From Paenibacillus rhizosphaerae (GTDB lineage Bacteria > Bacillota > Bacilli > Paenibacillales > Paenibacillaceae): a DNA stretch of 64,000 nt. The DNA is taken from the NCBI RefSeq assembly GCF_014192015.1, contig NZ_JACHXJ010000008.1:48903-112902 (forward strand). Reading direction: 5' to 3'. Made by a program: the position numbers and the translations under genes. The stretch's first letter is position 1. Every line of letters begins with the position of its first letter. The notes below the pieces were generated by a model. That model was given only the letters and a program-made list of their open reading frames with translations. It searched no databases and was not told the origin of the DNA. This document shows positions 53,078-61,383 of the stretch, one piece after another.

Positions 53078-53110
53078 AGCCTCCGGCAATGCTTGCCGGG
53101 GGCTCTTTTT
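53078..53110 (+). terminator. Terminator after rpmA
   Basis: Stem AGCCTCCGGCAA with TTGCCGGGGGCT (one mismatch) and TTTTT. A second smaller hairpin CCCCAC/GTGGGG with a T-rich tail (53172-53194) may act as a backup. Confidence 0.85.
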
Positions 53111-53289
53111 GAATTAAAGCATATTCTCGGGCGCCCCCCTGCAAGAACCTGAATATACGTTGGAGCAAAAGCCCCACTTGGTGGGGTTATTTTGTAGGCC
53201 GTGTATTATTGATGAACATCACTGGGCAATTATGGTATACTGGGCAATGATGTTAACAATTTCATGTGTGGGACGGGATGGGGAGTGCT

Positions 53290-54030
53290 ATGAAATTTGA
53301 GAAGAGCATAATGGCCGCAGCGGTCATTTCAATCGTGATTCCGTTAGTATTTATATACCGGGGCGGCTCATGGATTTGGTACATGATCTTTCCGCTGTGG
53401 GTATTAGCGGTGCTTTTTCTCGGATATGCGCAGATTCGCCGAAGTACTTCGCGTCATCATGATGCCGTAGTCCGCAGTCTGGAGCAGACGGCCATCCGGA
53501 CGCTCAACCATCACCGCCATGACTGGATGAACGATTTGCAAATTTTGTATGGTTATATCAAGCTCGGGAAAAGTGATAAAGCGGTTCAGTGTGTGGAAAG
53601 AATAAAGGAGCAGATGGCTGTCGAAAGCAAAATTGCCAAGCTGGGCATTCCTTCGCTTATTTTCTATCTCCAGTCTTTTCGCAGTACCAGCAGCAATATG
53701 GAGCTGGACGTTCACGTGGATGACCAGATGACGCTGATCAACAACCTTAGCCAGGAAGAAGGGGCAAACCTGGCCGTGGCTGTCATCCAAACGATCCGGG
53801 CATATCAATACAGCGGCAAGTCCTCGCGGGGCGAGTCCCGTAAACTGCTCCTGAGCCTTCATGAGGAAGGCACCGAGCTGATCGTGAGATTTGAGGAAGA
53901 AGGTTCCCATGGGGACCCGGAACTGCTTCGGCAGCAAATATATAATGTGGTACAAGGCAAGAAAATGAAAGCAGAGCAGATCGATCCGACTCAGGCTTCA
54001 TTTGAATTGCGCGTGCCGTGTGGAGCATGA
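53290..54030 (+). CDS. spo0B: Spo0B-like sporulation phosphotransferase with two membrane helices
   Basis: This ~246-residue protein contains the Spo0B helix with phospho-acceptor His77 in NHHRHDWMNDLQ and a degenerate ATPase-like C-terminal half. Spo0B passes phosphate from Spo0F to Spo0A. It differs from B. subtilis Spo0B (about 190 residues, soluble) by an N-terminal hairpin of two hydrophobic helices (residues ~7-23 and ~29-46), so it should be membrane-anchored. ATG at 53290 follows GGGGAG; GTG at 53266 and ATG at 53278 are upstream alternatives. It lies just before obgE as in B. subtilis. Confidence 0.9.
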   Translation: MKFEKSIMAAAVISIVIPLVFIYRGGSWIWYMIFPLWVLAVLFLGYAQIRRSTSRHHDAVVRSLEQTAIRTLNHHRHDWMNDLQILYGYIKLGKSDKAVQCVERIKEQMAVESKIAKLGIPSLIFYLQSFRSTSSNMELDVHVDDQMTLINNLSQEEGANLAVAVIQTIRAYQYSGKSSRGESRKLLLSLHEEGTELIVRFEEEGSHGDPELLRQQIYNVVQGKKMKAEQIDPTQASFELRVPCGA

Positions 54031-54043
54031 GGAAGGTGAAGTC

Positions 54044-55354
54044 ATGTTTGTAGATAAAGCAAAAGTCTATGTCAAAGGCGGCGACGGTGGTGACGGCCTG
54101 GTGGCTTTCCGCCGGGAGAAATACGTTCCGGAAGGCGGACCTGCCGGCGGTGACGGCGGCAAGGGCGGAGATGTCATTTTCCGTGTGGACGAAGGTCTGC
54201 GCACGCTGATGGATTTCAGATACCAGCGCCATTTCAAAGCCAAGCGCGGCGAGAAGGGCCGCAATAAGAGCCAGCATGGCGCAGGGGCGGAGGACATGAT
54301 CGTCCGCATTCCGCCGGGTACCGTGCTGATTGACGATGACACGGGCGAAGTCATTGCCGACTTGACGCGTCATGGACAGCAGGTGGTCGTTGCCAGAGGC
54401 GGCCGCGGCGGACGGGGCAACATCCGTTTTGCCACCCCGAACAACCCGGCTCCCGAGCTCGCCGAGCACGGGGAGGAAGGCCAGGAACGGTATGTGGTGA
54501 TGGAGCTGAAAGTGATGGCCGACGTCGGTCTGGTCGGCTTCCCGAGCGTAGGGAAGTCCACGCTTTTGTCGGTCGTTTCCGGTGCGAGACCGAAGATCGG
54601 GGCGTACCACTTTACGACGATTACGCCGAACCTCGGCGTCGTGGAGGTCGCTGAAGGCCGGAGCTTCGTCATGGCGGACCTGCCGGGATTGATCGAGGGC
54701 GCTCATGAAGGGGTCGGCCTCGGGCACGAGTTCCTCCGTCACGTGGAGCGGACCCGCGTCATCATCCATGTGGTGGATATGGCGGGATCCGAAGGAAGGG
54801 ATCCGTACGAGGACTGGGTCAAAATCAACGACGAGCTGAAGCTGTACAACGCCAACCTGGCCGAGCGGCCGCAGATCGTAGCGGCGAACAAAATGGATAT
54901 GCCGGAATCGGGAGACAACCTGGCCGAATTCCGTGAAAAGGTAGGCAAGGACAGACCCGACCTGGAGATCATGCCGATCTCCTCGCTGACCCGGCAGGGC
55001 GTTCAGGAGCTGCTGTACCGGGCGGCGGATCTGCTGGACCAGATTCCTGTGGAAGCCGCGCTGGAAGAGGTACCGGAAATTGCTGAAAGAAAAGTGTACA
55101 AGCTGGATAAGACCGAGGACAACTCGTTCACGATTACGAGAGACAACGAGGCTTATGTGGTCCACAGCGTCAAGATTGAGCGCCTGCTCAAACGCATGCA
55201 GATGAATTCGCATGAAGCGATTTTGAAGCTTGCGCGGACGATGCGCCATATGGGGATCGACGATGAGCTTCGCAAACGTGGTGCCGTCGAGGGCACGATT
55301 GTGAGGATCGCCGATTTTGAATTCGAGTTTGTAGAAGGCAGCAGCTACTATTAA
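54044..55354 (+). CDS. obgE: GTPase Obg (CgtA)
   Basis: This 436-residue GTPase has the glycine-rich Obg fold (VKGGDGGDGLVAFRREKYVP), the G domain with GFPSVGKST, DLPGLIEGA and NKMD, and a C-terminal OCT domain. Obg is essential for 50S assembly and stress/sporulation signalling. ATG at 54044 follows GGAAGGTG. The spo0B-obg pair is as in B. subtilis. Confidence 0.99.
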   Translation: MFVDKAKVYVKGGDGGDGLVAFRREKYVPEGGPAGGDGGKGGDVIFRVDEGLRTLMDFRYQRHFKAKRGEKGRNKSQHGAGAEDMIVRIPPGTVLIDDDTGEVIADLTRHGQQVVVARGGRGGRGNIRFATPNNPAPELAEHGEEGQERYVVMELKVMADVGLVGFPSVGKSTLLSVVSGARPKIGAYHFTTITPNLGVVEVAEGRSFVMADLPGLIEGAHEGVGLGHEFLRHVERTRVIIHVVDMAGSEGRDPYEDWVKINDELKLYNANLAERPQIVAANKMDMPESGDNLAEFREKVGKDRPDLEIMPISSLTRQGVQELLYRAADLLDQIPVEAALEEVPEIAERKVYKLDKTEDNSFTITRDNEAYVVHSVKIERLLKRMQMNSHEAILKLARTMRHMGIDDELRKRGAVEGTIVRIADFEFEFVEGSSYY

Positions 55355-55366
55355 ACATCCATGGAG

Positions 55367-55408
55367 CCGGACACCGTATATTTCGTATACGGCGTCCGGT
55401 TTTTTTTG
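55367..55408 (+). terminator. Rho-independent terminator after obgE
   Basis: Fourteen-base stem CCGGACACCGTATA with TATACGGCGTCCGG (one mismatch) and a run of eight T. Confidence 0.93.
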
Positions 55409-55564
55409 TTGCGCGGTTCCTGTGTTTCTGACATTTTACGTTACATAGCGGGCATTTTTTTGTATGATGGAGATTAAAAAGGCGTCGGACTATTGACCGT
55501 CAGGCAAGGGTTCCTTTATAATGTCCACTATATGAATACATCAGTCTTTGAGGAGAGGACGTTC

Positions 55565-56002
55565 GTGAAAGAACGCTATTATTTGGTCCGGGAAGACATT
55601 TTGCCGGAAGCCGTTGTCAAGACGATGCAGGTGAAACAGCTGCTAGCGGCCGGGGATGCGAAGACGGTTCATGAAGCCGTGGAACAAGTCGGCCTGAGTC
55701 GCAGCGCTTTTTATAAATACAAAGACGGAATCCACCTGATCAACCAGCTGGAGCGCGAGCGGATCGTGACGATTTCCATCGATATGGAGCACCGGGCGGG
55801 CATGCTGTCGAAAGTGCTGAGCACGGTGGCCGGTTATGGCGGAAACGTGCTGACGATCCACCAGAGCATTCCTTTGCAGGGGATGGCGAACGTAGTGATA
55901 TCCGTCGAAGTGACGCGACTTGGCGACGAGCTTGGGGACATGCTGGAAGGCATGCGCGACGTAGCGGGAGTCAAGCGGGCGAATTTGATCGGACAGGGGT
56001 AA
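55565..56002 (+). CDS. pheB: ACT domain-containing protein PheB
   Basis: This 145-residue protein (UPF0735, PheB) has an N-terminal helix-turn-helix-like part (VHEAVEQVGLSRSAFYKYKD) and a C-terminal ACT domain (ISIDMEHRAGMLSKVLSTV). Its role is unclear; a link with phenylalanine metabolism comes from its position. GTG at 55565 lies six bases after GAGGAGAGG. hom follows after 62 bases. Confidence 0.92.
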   Translation: MKERYYLVREDILPEAVVKTMQVKQLLAAGDAKTVHEAVEQVGLSRSAFYKYKDGIHLINQLERERIVTISIDMEHRAGMLSKVLSTVAGYGGNVLTIHQSIPLQGMANVVISVEVTRLGDELGDMLEGMRDVAGVKRANLIGQG

Positions 56003-56064
56003 GTCCGTGCCTGACGTCACTAAAGACAAAGAATGTTATTTGGAGATTCACGGGAGGTATGAGA

Positions 56065-57351
56065 ATGAAGCCGGTTAAAGTTGGATTGTTGGGTCTGGGC
56101 ACGGTCGGTACGGGGGTCGTCAGGATCGTGGAAGGCCATCAGGAGGATTTGAGCAGCCAGGTAGGCTCTCCGGTCATCATCGAAAGGATTGCGGTGAAGA
56201 ACTCCGGGAAAACGCGCAGCGTGGCCGTTGATCAAGGCAAATTGACGGAAGATCCGTGGGATGTCATCCGTGACCCGGAAATTGACGTCATTGTCGAAGT
56301 GATGGGCGGTATTGATGAGACGAAGTCCTACATTTTGGAGGCGCTGGAGCGCGGAAAGCATATCGTCACGGCCAACAAGGACCTGATGGCACTGCACGGA
56401 GCGGAGATTTTGGCCAAGGCTCAGGAGAAGCAGTGCGACGTTTTCTACGAGGCGAGTGTGGCGGGAGGCATTCCGATTATACGGACGCTGATCGAAGGAT
56501 TTTCTTCGGACCGCATTTTGAAGATCATGGGGATCGTGAATGGCACGACCAACTATATTTTGAGCAAAATGAGCCAGGAAGGCGCGTCCTATGAGGATGT
56601 GCTGGAGGAAGCGCAAAAACTGGGTTATGCCGAATCCGACCCGACCTCCGATGTCGAAGGATTGGACGCCGCCCGCAAGATGGCAATTCTGGGTACGCTC
56701 GGCTTCCGCTCCAACATCGAGCTGAAGGACGTCAGCGTGCGCGGTATCTCGCAGGTGACCAAGGAAGACATTACGTATGCCAAACGCCTTGGCTACGAAA
56801 TGAAGCTGCTTGGCATTGCGGACCGGCAGGACGATCATTTCAGCATCAGCGTTCAACCGACGATGGTGCGCAAAGGGCATCCGATCGCCTCCGTGAACGG
56901 CGTCTTCAATGCCGTATACGTGTACGGGGAAGCGGTTGGCGAGACGATGTTTTACGGCGCGGGCGCCGGCGAAATGCCGACGGCTACCTCCGTTGTGGCC
57001 GACCTGATGGCCGTCATCAAGAACCTTAGACTGGGCGTCAACGGCCTGAAAGCGATCGTTCCTTACAAGCCGAAGAAGCTGAAGACCGATGAACAGATCA
57101 GTTACAAAAACTTTATCCTGCTTCACGTTGACGACAAAGCCGGTGTTCTCGCCAAAATTACGCAGGTGTTCGCCGAATTCGGAGTCAGCCTCGAATCCGT
57201 CGTACAGCAGCCGAACGAGCACAATCCCGAGGCGGAGATTATCATCGTCACCCATCATGCCAGCAAAGCGAGCATGGACAAGGTGCTGCAGCATTTTGAA
57301 GGGCTGGACGTCATCCGCAGAATCAAGAGCGTATACCGGGTTGAGGGGTAA
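56065..57351 (+). CDS. hom: Homoserine dehydrogenase
   Basis: This 428-residue enzyme reduces aspartate semialdehyde to homoserine. It has the Rossmann motif GLLGLGTVGTGV, the catalytic region KIMGIVNGTTNYIL with the conserved Lys/Glu around AEADPTSDVEG-type sequence (here AESDPTSDVEG), and a C-terminal ACT domain for threonine inhibition. ATG at 56065 lies seven bases after GGGAGG; ATG at 56059 is too close. First of hom-thrC-thrB. Confidence 0.98.
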   Translation: MKPVKVGLLGLGTVGTGVVRIVEGHQEDLSSQVGSPVIIERIAVKNSGKTRSVAVDQGKLTEDPWDVIRDPEIDVIVEVMGGIDETKSYILEALERGKHIVTANKDLMALHGAEILAKAQEKQCDVFYEASVAGGIPIIRTLIEGFSSDRILKIMGIVNGTTNYILSKMSQEGASYEDVLEEAQKLGYAESDPTSDVEGLDAARKMAILGTLGFRSNIELKDVSVRGISQVTKEDITYAKRLGYEMKLLGIADRQDDHFSISVQPTMVRKGHPIASVNGVFNAVYVYGEAVGETMFYGAGAGEMPTATSVVADLMAVIKNLRLGVNGLKAIVPYKPKKLKTDEQISYKNFILLHVDDKAGVLAKITQVFAEFGVSLESVVQQPNEHNPEAEIIIVTHHASKASMDKVLQHFEGLDVIRRIKSVYRVEG

Positions 57352-57399
57352 CCCCGCCCATTCAAATCACTACCTCGAACACAGAAAAGGAGTCTTACG

Positions 57400-58470
57400 A
57401 TGCCATACCAAGGTTTACTGCAAACGTACAAGGAATATTTACCCGTGAACGACAACACGCCTCTCCTGACGCTGAAGGAAGGCAACACCCCTCTGATCCG
57501 TGCCGAAAATTTGTCGGAGGAGCTTGGACTCGACCTTTATTTTAAATATGAAGGGCTGAACCCGACCGGTTCGTTCAAAGACCGCGGCATGGTCATGGCC
57601 GTTGCCAAGGCGATGGAGGAAGGCAGCCGTACGATCATGTGCGCCTCCACGGGCAACACCTCGGCTGCAGCGGCGGCCTACGCGGCGCGCGGCGGCTTGA
57701 ACTGCATCGTTCTCATCCCGAACAACAACATTGCGCTCGGCAAGCTGGCGCAAGCGATGATTTACGGTGCCAAGGTCATTGCCATTGAGGGCAACTTTGA
57801 CCGGGCCCTGGAGATCGTCCGCGACATTACGGCCAAGCATCCGATTACGCTCGTAAACTCCGTCAACCCGTTCCGTATTGAGGGACAAAAGACAGCCGCA
57901 TTCGAAGTGGTGGACCAGCTGGGCAAAGCGCCGGACGTGCTGGCCATTCCTGTAGGCAATGCAGGCAATATCTCCGCGTACTGGAAAGGCTTCAAGGAAT
58001 ATCACGCAGCCGGCAAAGCCTCCTCGCTGCCGCGCATGGTCGGTTTCGAAGCCGAGGGCGCAATGGCCATCGTGAAGGGTGAGCCGATACTTGAACCGGA
58101 AACGGTCGCAACCGCCATCCGGATCGGCAACCCGGCCAGCTGGAAGACCGCAGTCGCTGCAGCAGAGGAATCAAACGGTCAGATCAATTACGTCACTGAC
58201 GATGAGATTCTGAGCGCATACCGCACCATTGCCGCACGTGAGGGCGTCTTTGCCGAGCCGGCTTCCGCCGCATCGGTAGCAGGGGTGTACAAGCTGAAGC
58301 GGGAAGGATTTTTCAAAGGTGGAGAGACGGTTGTCTGCGTCCTGACCGGGAACGGACTGAAGGACCCGAACGTGGCGCTGAAAACGGTCAACGCTGAGCC
58401 CGTCGTCGTTCCGGATACGGAGGAAGCCGTTATGGAGGCGATCGCGAAGCTGGAAGAGGAACGGGTATGA
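57400..58470 (+). CDS. thrC: Threonine synthase
   Basis: This 356-residue PLP enzyme converts O-phosphohomoserine to threonine. The PLP lysine is in PTGSFKDRGM, and CASTGNTSAAAAAYAARG and VGNAGNISAYWKG are further fold-II motifs. ATG at 57400 follows AAAAGGAG. Its stop overlaps thrB (ATGA). Confidence 0.98.
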   Translation: MPYQGLLQTYKEYLPVNDNTPLLTLKEGNTPLIRAENLSEELGLDLYFKYEGLNPTGSFKDRGMVMAVAKAMEEGSRTIMCASTGNTSAAAAAYAARGGLNCIVLIPNNNIALGKLAQAMIYGAKVIAIEGNFDRALEIVRDITAKHPITLVNSVNPFRIEGQKTAAFEVVDQLGKAPDVLAIPVGNAGNISAYWKGFKEYHAAGKASSLPRMVGFEAEGAMAIVKGEPILEPETVATAIRIGNPASWKTAVAAAEESNGQINYVTDDEILSAYRTIAAREGVFAEPASAASVAGVYKLKREGFFKGGETVVCVLTGNGLKDPNVALKTVNAEPVVVPDTEEAVMEAIAKLEEERV

Positions 58471-59426
58471 TTCAGCCTGACGGGGTACGGGTGAAAATTC
58501 CTGCCAGTACCGCGAATCTCGGACCGGGCTTTGACACGCTGGGTATGGCGCTGTCCTTGTATGCCTGGATCGAGATGAAGGAAGCGGAGCAGACCGTATT
58601 TCATTTGTACGGAGACGAAATGCAGGGAATTCCCCGGGATAAAAGCAATCTTTTGTATCAAGTTGCGCAGCAGGTATTCGAGCGGGCGGGAGTGCATGTG
58701 CCCGAGCTCGAAATATCGATGTATTCCGACATCCCTTTGACCCGTGGGCTGGGAAGCAGCGCCACGGCAATTGTCGGGGCATTGGCTGCGGCCAACGCGC
58801 TCATCGGGTCACCGCTGAGCAAAGCGGACTTGTTCGATATGGCCACAGGGATTGAGGACCATCCCGATAATGTCGGGGCATCTCTGTATGGCGGCATCAT
58901 CACGGCGATTTGGGACGGCGTTCATGCCGAATGCATCCGCTTCGATCCGCCTGAAGATCTGGAAGTGCTGGTGGTTGTTCCGGATTTTGAGCTGCAGACT
59001 TCGGAAGCAAGGAAAGTTTTGCCGGATCATATCAGCCGTAAGGATGCAGTGTATAATGTAAGTCGGGCCTCCTTTTTGGTCGGAGCGCTGGCCGGCGGCC
59101 GGATGGACCTCATCGGCAAAGCGATGTTGGACCGTCTGCATCAGCCGTACCGGGCTCCCCTCATTCCGGGCATGACTCGGATTTTGGAGGAAGCGGGCAA
59201 TCACGGCGCGCTTGGCGTGGCGCTGAGCGGTGCGGGTCCTACGCTGCTCGCTTTGGTGGACCGCCAACAATCCAGAAAGAACGAACTGGAAGCCTTCCTC
59301 CTGAATACGATGAGGGCTGAGGGCATCAACGCATCCGCCAAATGGCTGCTTCCCGACGTGGAGGGAGTCGTTGAGATTTCCGGGATGCCGTCCCGTTCAT
59401 TTATGGATATGGTAAAGGGGAAGTAA
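58467..59426 (+). CDS. thrB: Homoserine kinase
   Basis: This 319-residue GHMP kinase phosphorylates homoserine. The ATP loop is PLTRGLGSSATAIVGAL, the N-terminus VKIPASTANLGPGFDTLG, and the third motif GVALSGAGPTLLAL. ATG at 58467 overlaps the thrC stop. Completes the threonine branch; pheA follows five bases later. Confidence 0.98.
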   Translation: MIQPDGVRVKIPASTANLGPGFDTLGMALSLYAWIEMKEAEQTVFHLYGDEMQGIPRDKSNLLYQVAQQVFERAGVHVPELEISMYSDIPLTRGLGSSATAIVGALAAANALIGSPLSKADLFDMATGIEDHPDNVGASLYGGIITAIWDGVHAECIRFDPPEDLEVLVVVPDFELQTSEARKVLPDHISRKDAVYNVSRASFLVGALAGGRMDLIGKAMLDRLHQPYRAPLIPGMTRILEEAGNHGALGVALSGAGPTLLALVDRQQSRKNELEAFLLNTMRAEGINASAKWLLPDVEGVVEISGMPSRSFMDMVKGK

Positions 59427-59430
59427 GCGC

Positions 59431-60327
59431 ATGAAACGAATTGCATTATTGCCGGAAGGGTCGGTGTCGCACGAAGCGGTGGCGTATTTGCTCGGGGAAG
59501 AGCCGGTGGAGCTGGTATATCATAAGCTGATTTCCGACGTATTTTTATCGACGGCTCAGGGCAAAACCGATTATAGCGTCATTCCGATCGAGAACACGAT
59601 TGAAGGCTCGGTAAGCCTGCATATGGACTGGTTGGTGAATGAAGTCGATATTCCGATGCGGGTGGAGTGGGTCTATCCGTCAATTCAAAATTTGATCGGT
59701 GACCGCCAGGAGTTTGTGTCCGAGGCGGGGGAGATCGATTACAGCCGGATTGAGAAAATTTTGTCTCACCCTGTGGCCACGGCGCAGTGCCAGCAGTTTA
59801 TCCGCCAGCATGCCCCGCAGGCGGAGCTGATCAACGCAGGCAGCACAACCGAAGCCGTAGGCATCGTCAAAGCCAATCCGGGCAAAGGCTGGGCCGCCAT
59901 TGGCACAACACTCGGAGCGGCAACTCACGGCCTCGACGTGTTGGCCAAACGCATTACCGATCACGATAACAATTTTACCCGGTTCGTTCTGATCGGCCAT
60001 GAGGAACTTCCGCCGCTCGACCGGCCGGTTGAACAGCAAAAAACGAGCGTGCTGGTGACGCTGCCCGAAGATTTTGCGGGAGCGCTGCATCAGGTGCTTG
60101 CAGCCTTTGCTTGGAGGCGTTTGAATTTGTCGCGGATTGAATCCAGACCAACCAAGAAAAAGCTGGGAAGCTATTACTTTTATATCGATGTGCTCGAATC
60201 CGTGGATTCGGTGCTGCTGACGGCGGCCTTCGGCGAGATCGAAGCGCTGGGCTGCCAGGTACGCGTGCTGGGCTCCTACCCGAGCTTTACTTATCAGGAT
60301 CAGGAACAAAATTCGGAGGTGCGGTAA
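59431..60327 (+). CDS. pheA: Prephenate dehydratase
   Basis: This 298-residue enzyme converts prephenate to phenylpyruvate. It has the PDT domain (VIPIENTIEGSVSLHMDWL) and a C-terminal ACT domain with the ESRP motif (SRIESRPTKKKLGSYYFYID), through which phenylalanine inhibits it. The pheB-...-pheA pair of B. subtilis is here split by hom-thrC-thrB. In the same run as ilvE. Confidence 0.98.
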   Translation: MKRIALLPEGSVSHEAVAYLLGEEPVELVYHKLISDVFLSTAQGKTDYSVIPIENTIEGSVSLHMDWLVNEVDIPMRVEWVYPSIQNLIGDRQEFVSEAGEIDYSRIEKILSHPVATAQCQQFIRQHAPQAELINAGSTTEAVGIVKANPGKGWAAIGTTLGAATHGLDVLAKRITDHDNNFTRFVLIGHEELPPLDRPVEQQKTSVLVTLPEDFAGALHQVLAAFAWRRLNLSRIESRPTKKKLGSYYFYIDVLESVDSVLLTAAFGEIEALGCQVRVLGSYPSFTYQDQEQNSEVR

Positions 60328-60330
60328 CAG

Positions 60331-61215
60331 ATGTCAGAACAGTGGATTTACTTAGATGGAGAATTTGTAACGAAAGAAAACGCGAAAGTTTCGGTGTTTG
60401 ATCACGGCTTCCTGTATGGGGACGGCATTTTTGAAGGAATCCGGATCTATGAAGGCAACATTTTCAAATGCAAAGAGCACTTGGACCGCCTGTATGATTC
60501 CGCTAAATCGATCGATTTGGTCATCCCGCTTTCCTTCGAGGAAATGCGCGACGCCATGGCGGAAACGATTCGCCGGAATGATATGCGCAACGGATATATC
60601 CGCTTGATCGTATCGCGCGGTGTGGGGAACCTGGGTCTGGATCCGAGACGCTGCCCGAAGCCAACCGTTCTGATTATTGTGGAGCAGCTGGCGATTTATT
60701 CGGAGGAAGCTTATTTGAACGGACTGAGAGCGGTATCGGTATCGCAGCGCCGCAACCTGCCTGACGCGCTGAATCCGAAGATTAAATCCCTAAACTATCT
60801 GAATAACATTTTGGTCAAAATCCAGTCGAATTTCGCGGAAGCGGACGAGGCGATCATGCTGAATGCGCAGGGATATGTGACCGAAGGCTCGGGCGACAAC
60901 ATTTTCCTCGTTAAAAACGGTGTCGTCTACACTCCTCCTTGTTACCTTGGAGCACTGGAAGGCATTACGCGCATGGCGATTATCGAGCTCTGCGAGAAGC
61001 TGGGCTACAAGCTGAAGGAAGAGCCGTTCAGCATGCACGATGTGTACATTGCCGACGAAGTATTCTTTACCGGAACCGCTGCCGAAGTGATCGCCGCTCG
61101 CGAAATCGACGGACGCGTCATCGGACAGGGACAGGCTGGACCGGTCACTTTGAAGCTTCTTGAAGAATTCCGTAAAATCGTTACGCAGGACGGTTACAAA
61201 GTTTGGGAATCCTGA
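60331..61215 (+). CDS. ilvE: Branched-chain amino acid aminotransferase
   Basis: This 294-residue fold-IV PLP transaminase acts on leucine, isoleucine and valine. The PLP lysine is in PKIKSLNYLNNIL, and GYVTEGSGDNIF and FFTGTAAEVIA are family signatures. ATG at 60331 follows GGAGGTG. It is three bases after pheA, so they are co-transcribed; a role in phenylalanine transamination is conceivable but not shown. Confidence 0.95.
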   Translation: MSEQWIYLDGEFVTKENAKVSVFDHGFLYGDGIFEGIRIYEGNIFKCKEHLDRLYDSAKSIDLVIPLSFEEMRDAMAETIRRNDMRNGYIRLIVSRGVGNLGLDPRRCPKPTVLIIVEQLAIYSEEAYLNGLRAVSVSQRRNLPDALNPKIKSLNYLNNILVKIQSNFAEADEAIMLNAQGYVTEGSGDNIFLVKNGVVYTPPCYLGALEGITRMAIIELCEKLGYKLKEEPFSMHDVYIADEVFFTGTAAEVIAAREIDGRVIGQGQAGPVTLKLLEEFRKIVTQDGYKVWES

Positions 61216-61250
61216 TTCCGACAGCCTTTTTATGACCTGTTTTTCTCTAA

Positions 61251-61287
61251 AATCCTTTCACGATCTTCTTCGTGGAAGGATTTTTTT
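61251..61287 (+). terminator. Rho-independent terminator after ilvE
   Basis: Stem AATCCTTTCACGA with TCGTGGAAGGATT (one G-U) followed by TTTTTTT. Ends the hom-thrCB-pheA-ilvE run. Confidence 0.93.
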
Positions 61288-61383
61288 GTCTAAAGGGATG
61301 TCATCCGCCTATCCCCTGCATAAGATGTAGTAACGAATGGAGGCGAACCCACGCCTACAAGAAGTTTAGGAGGTATTTGCCGC

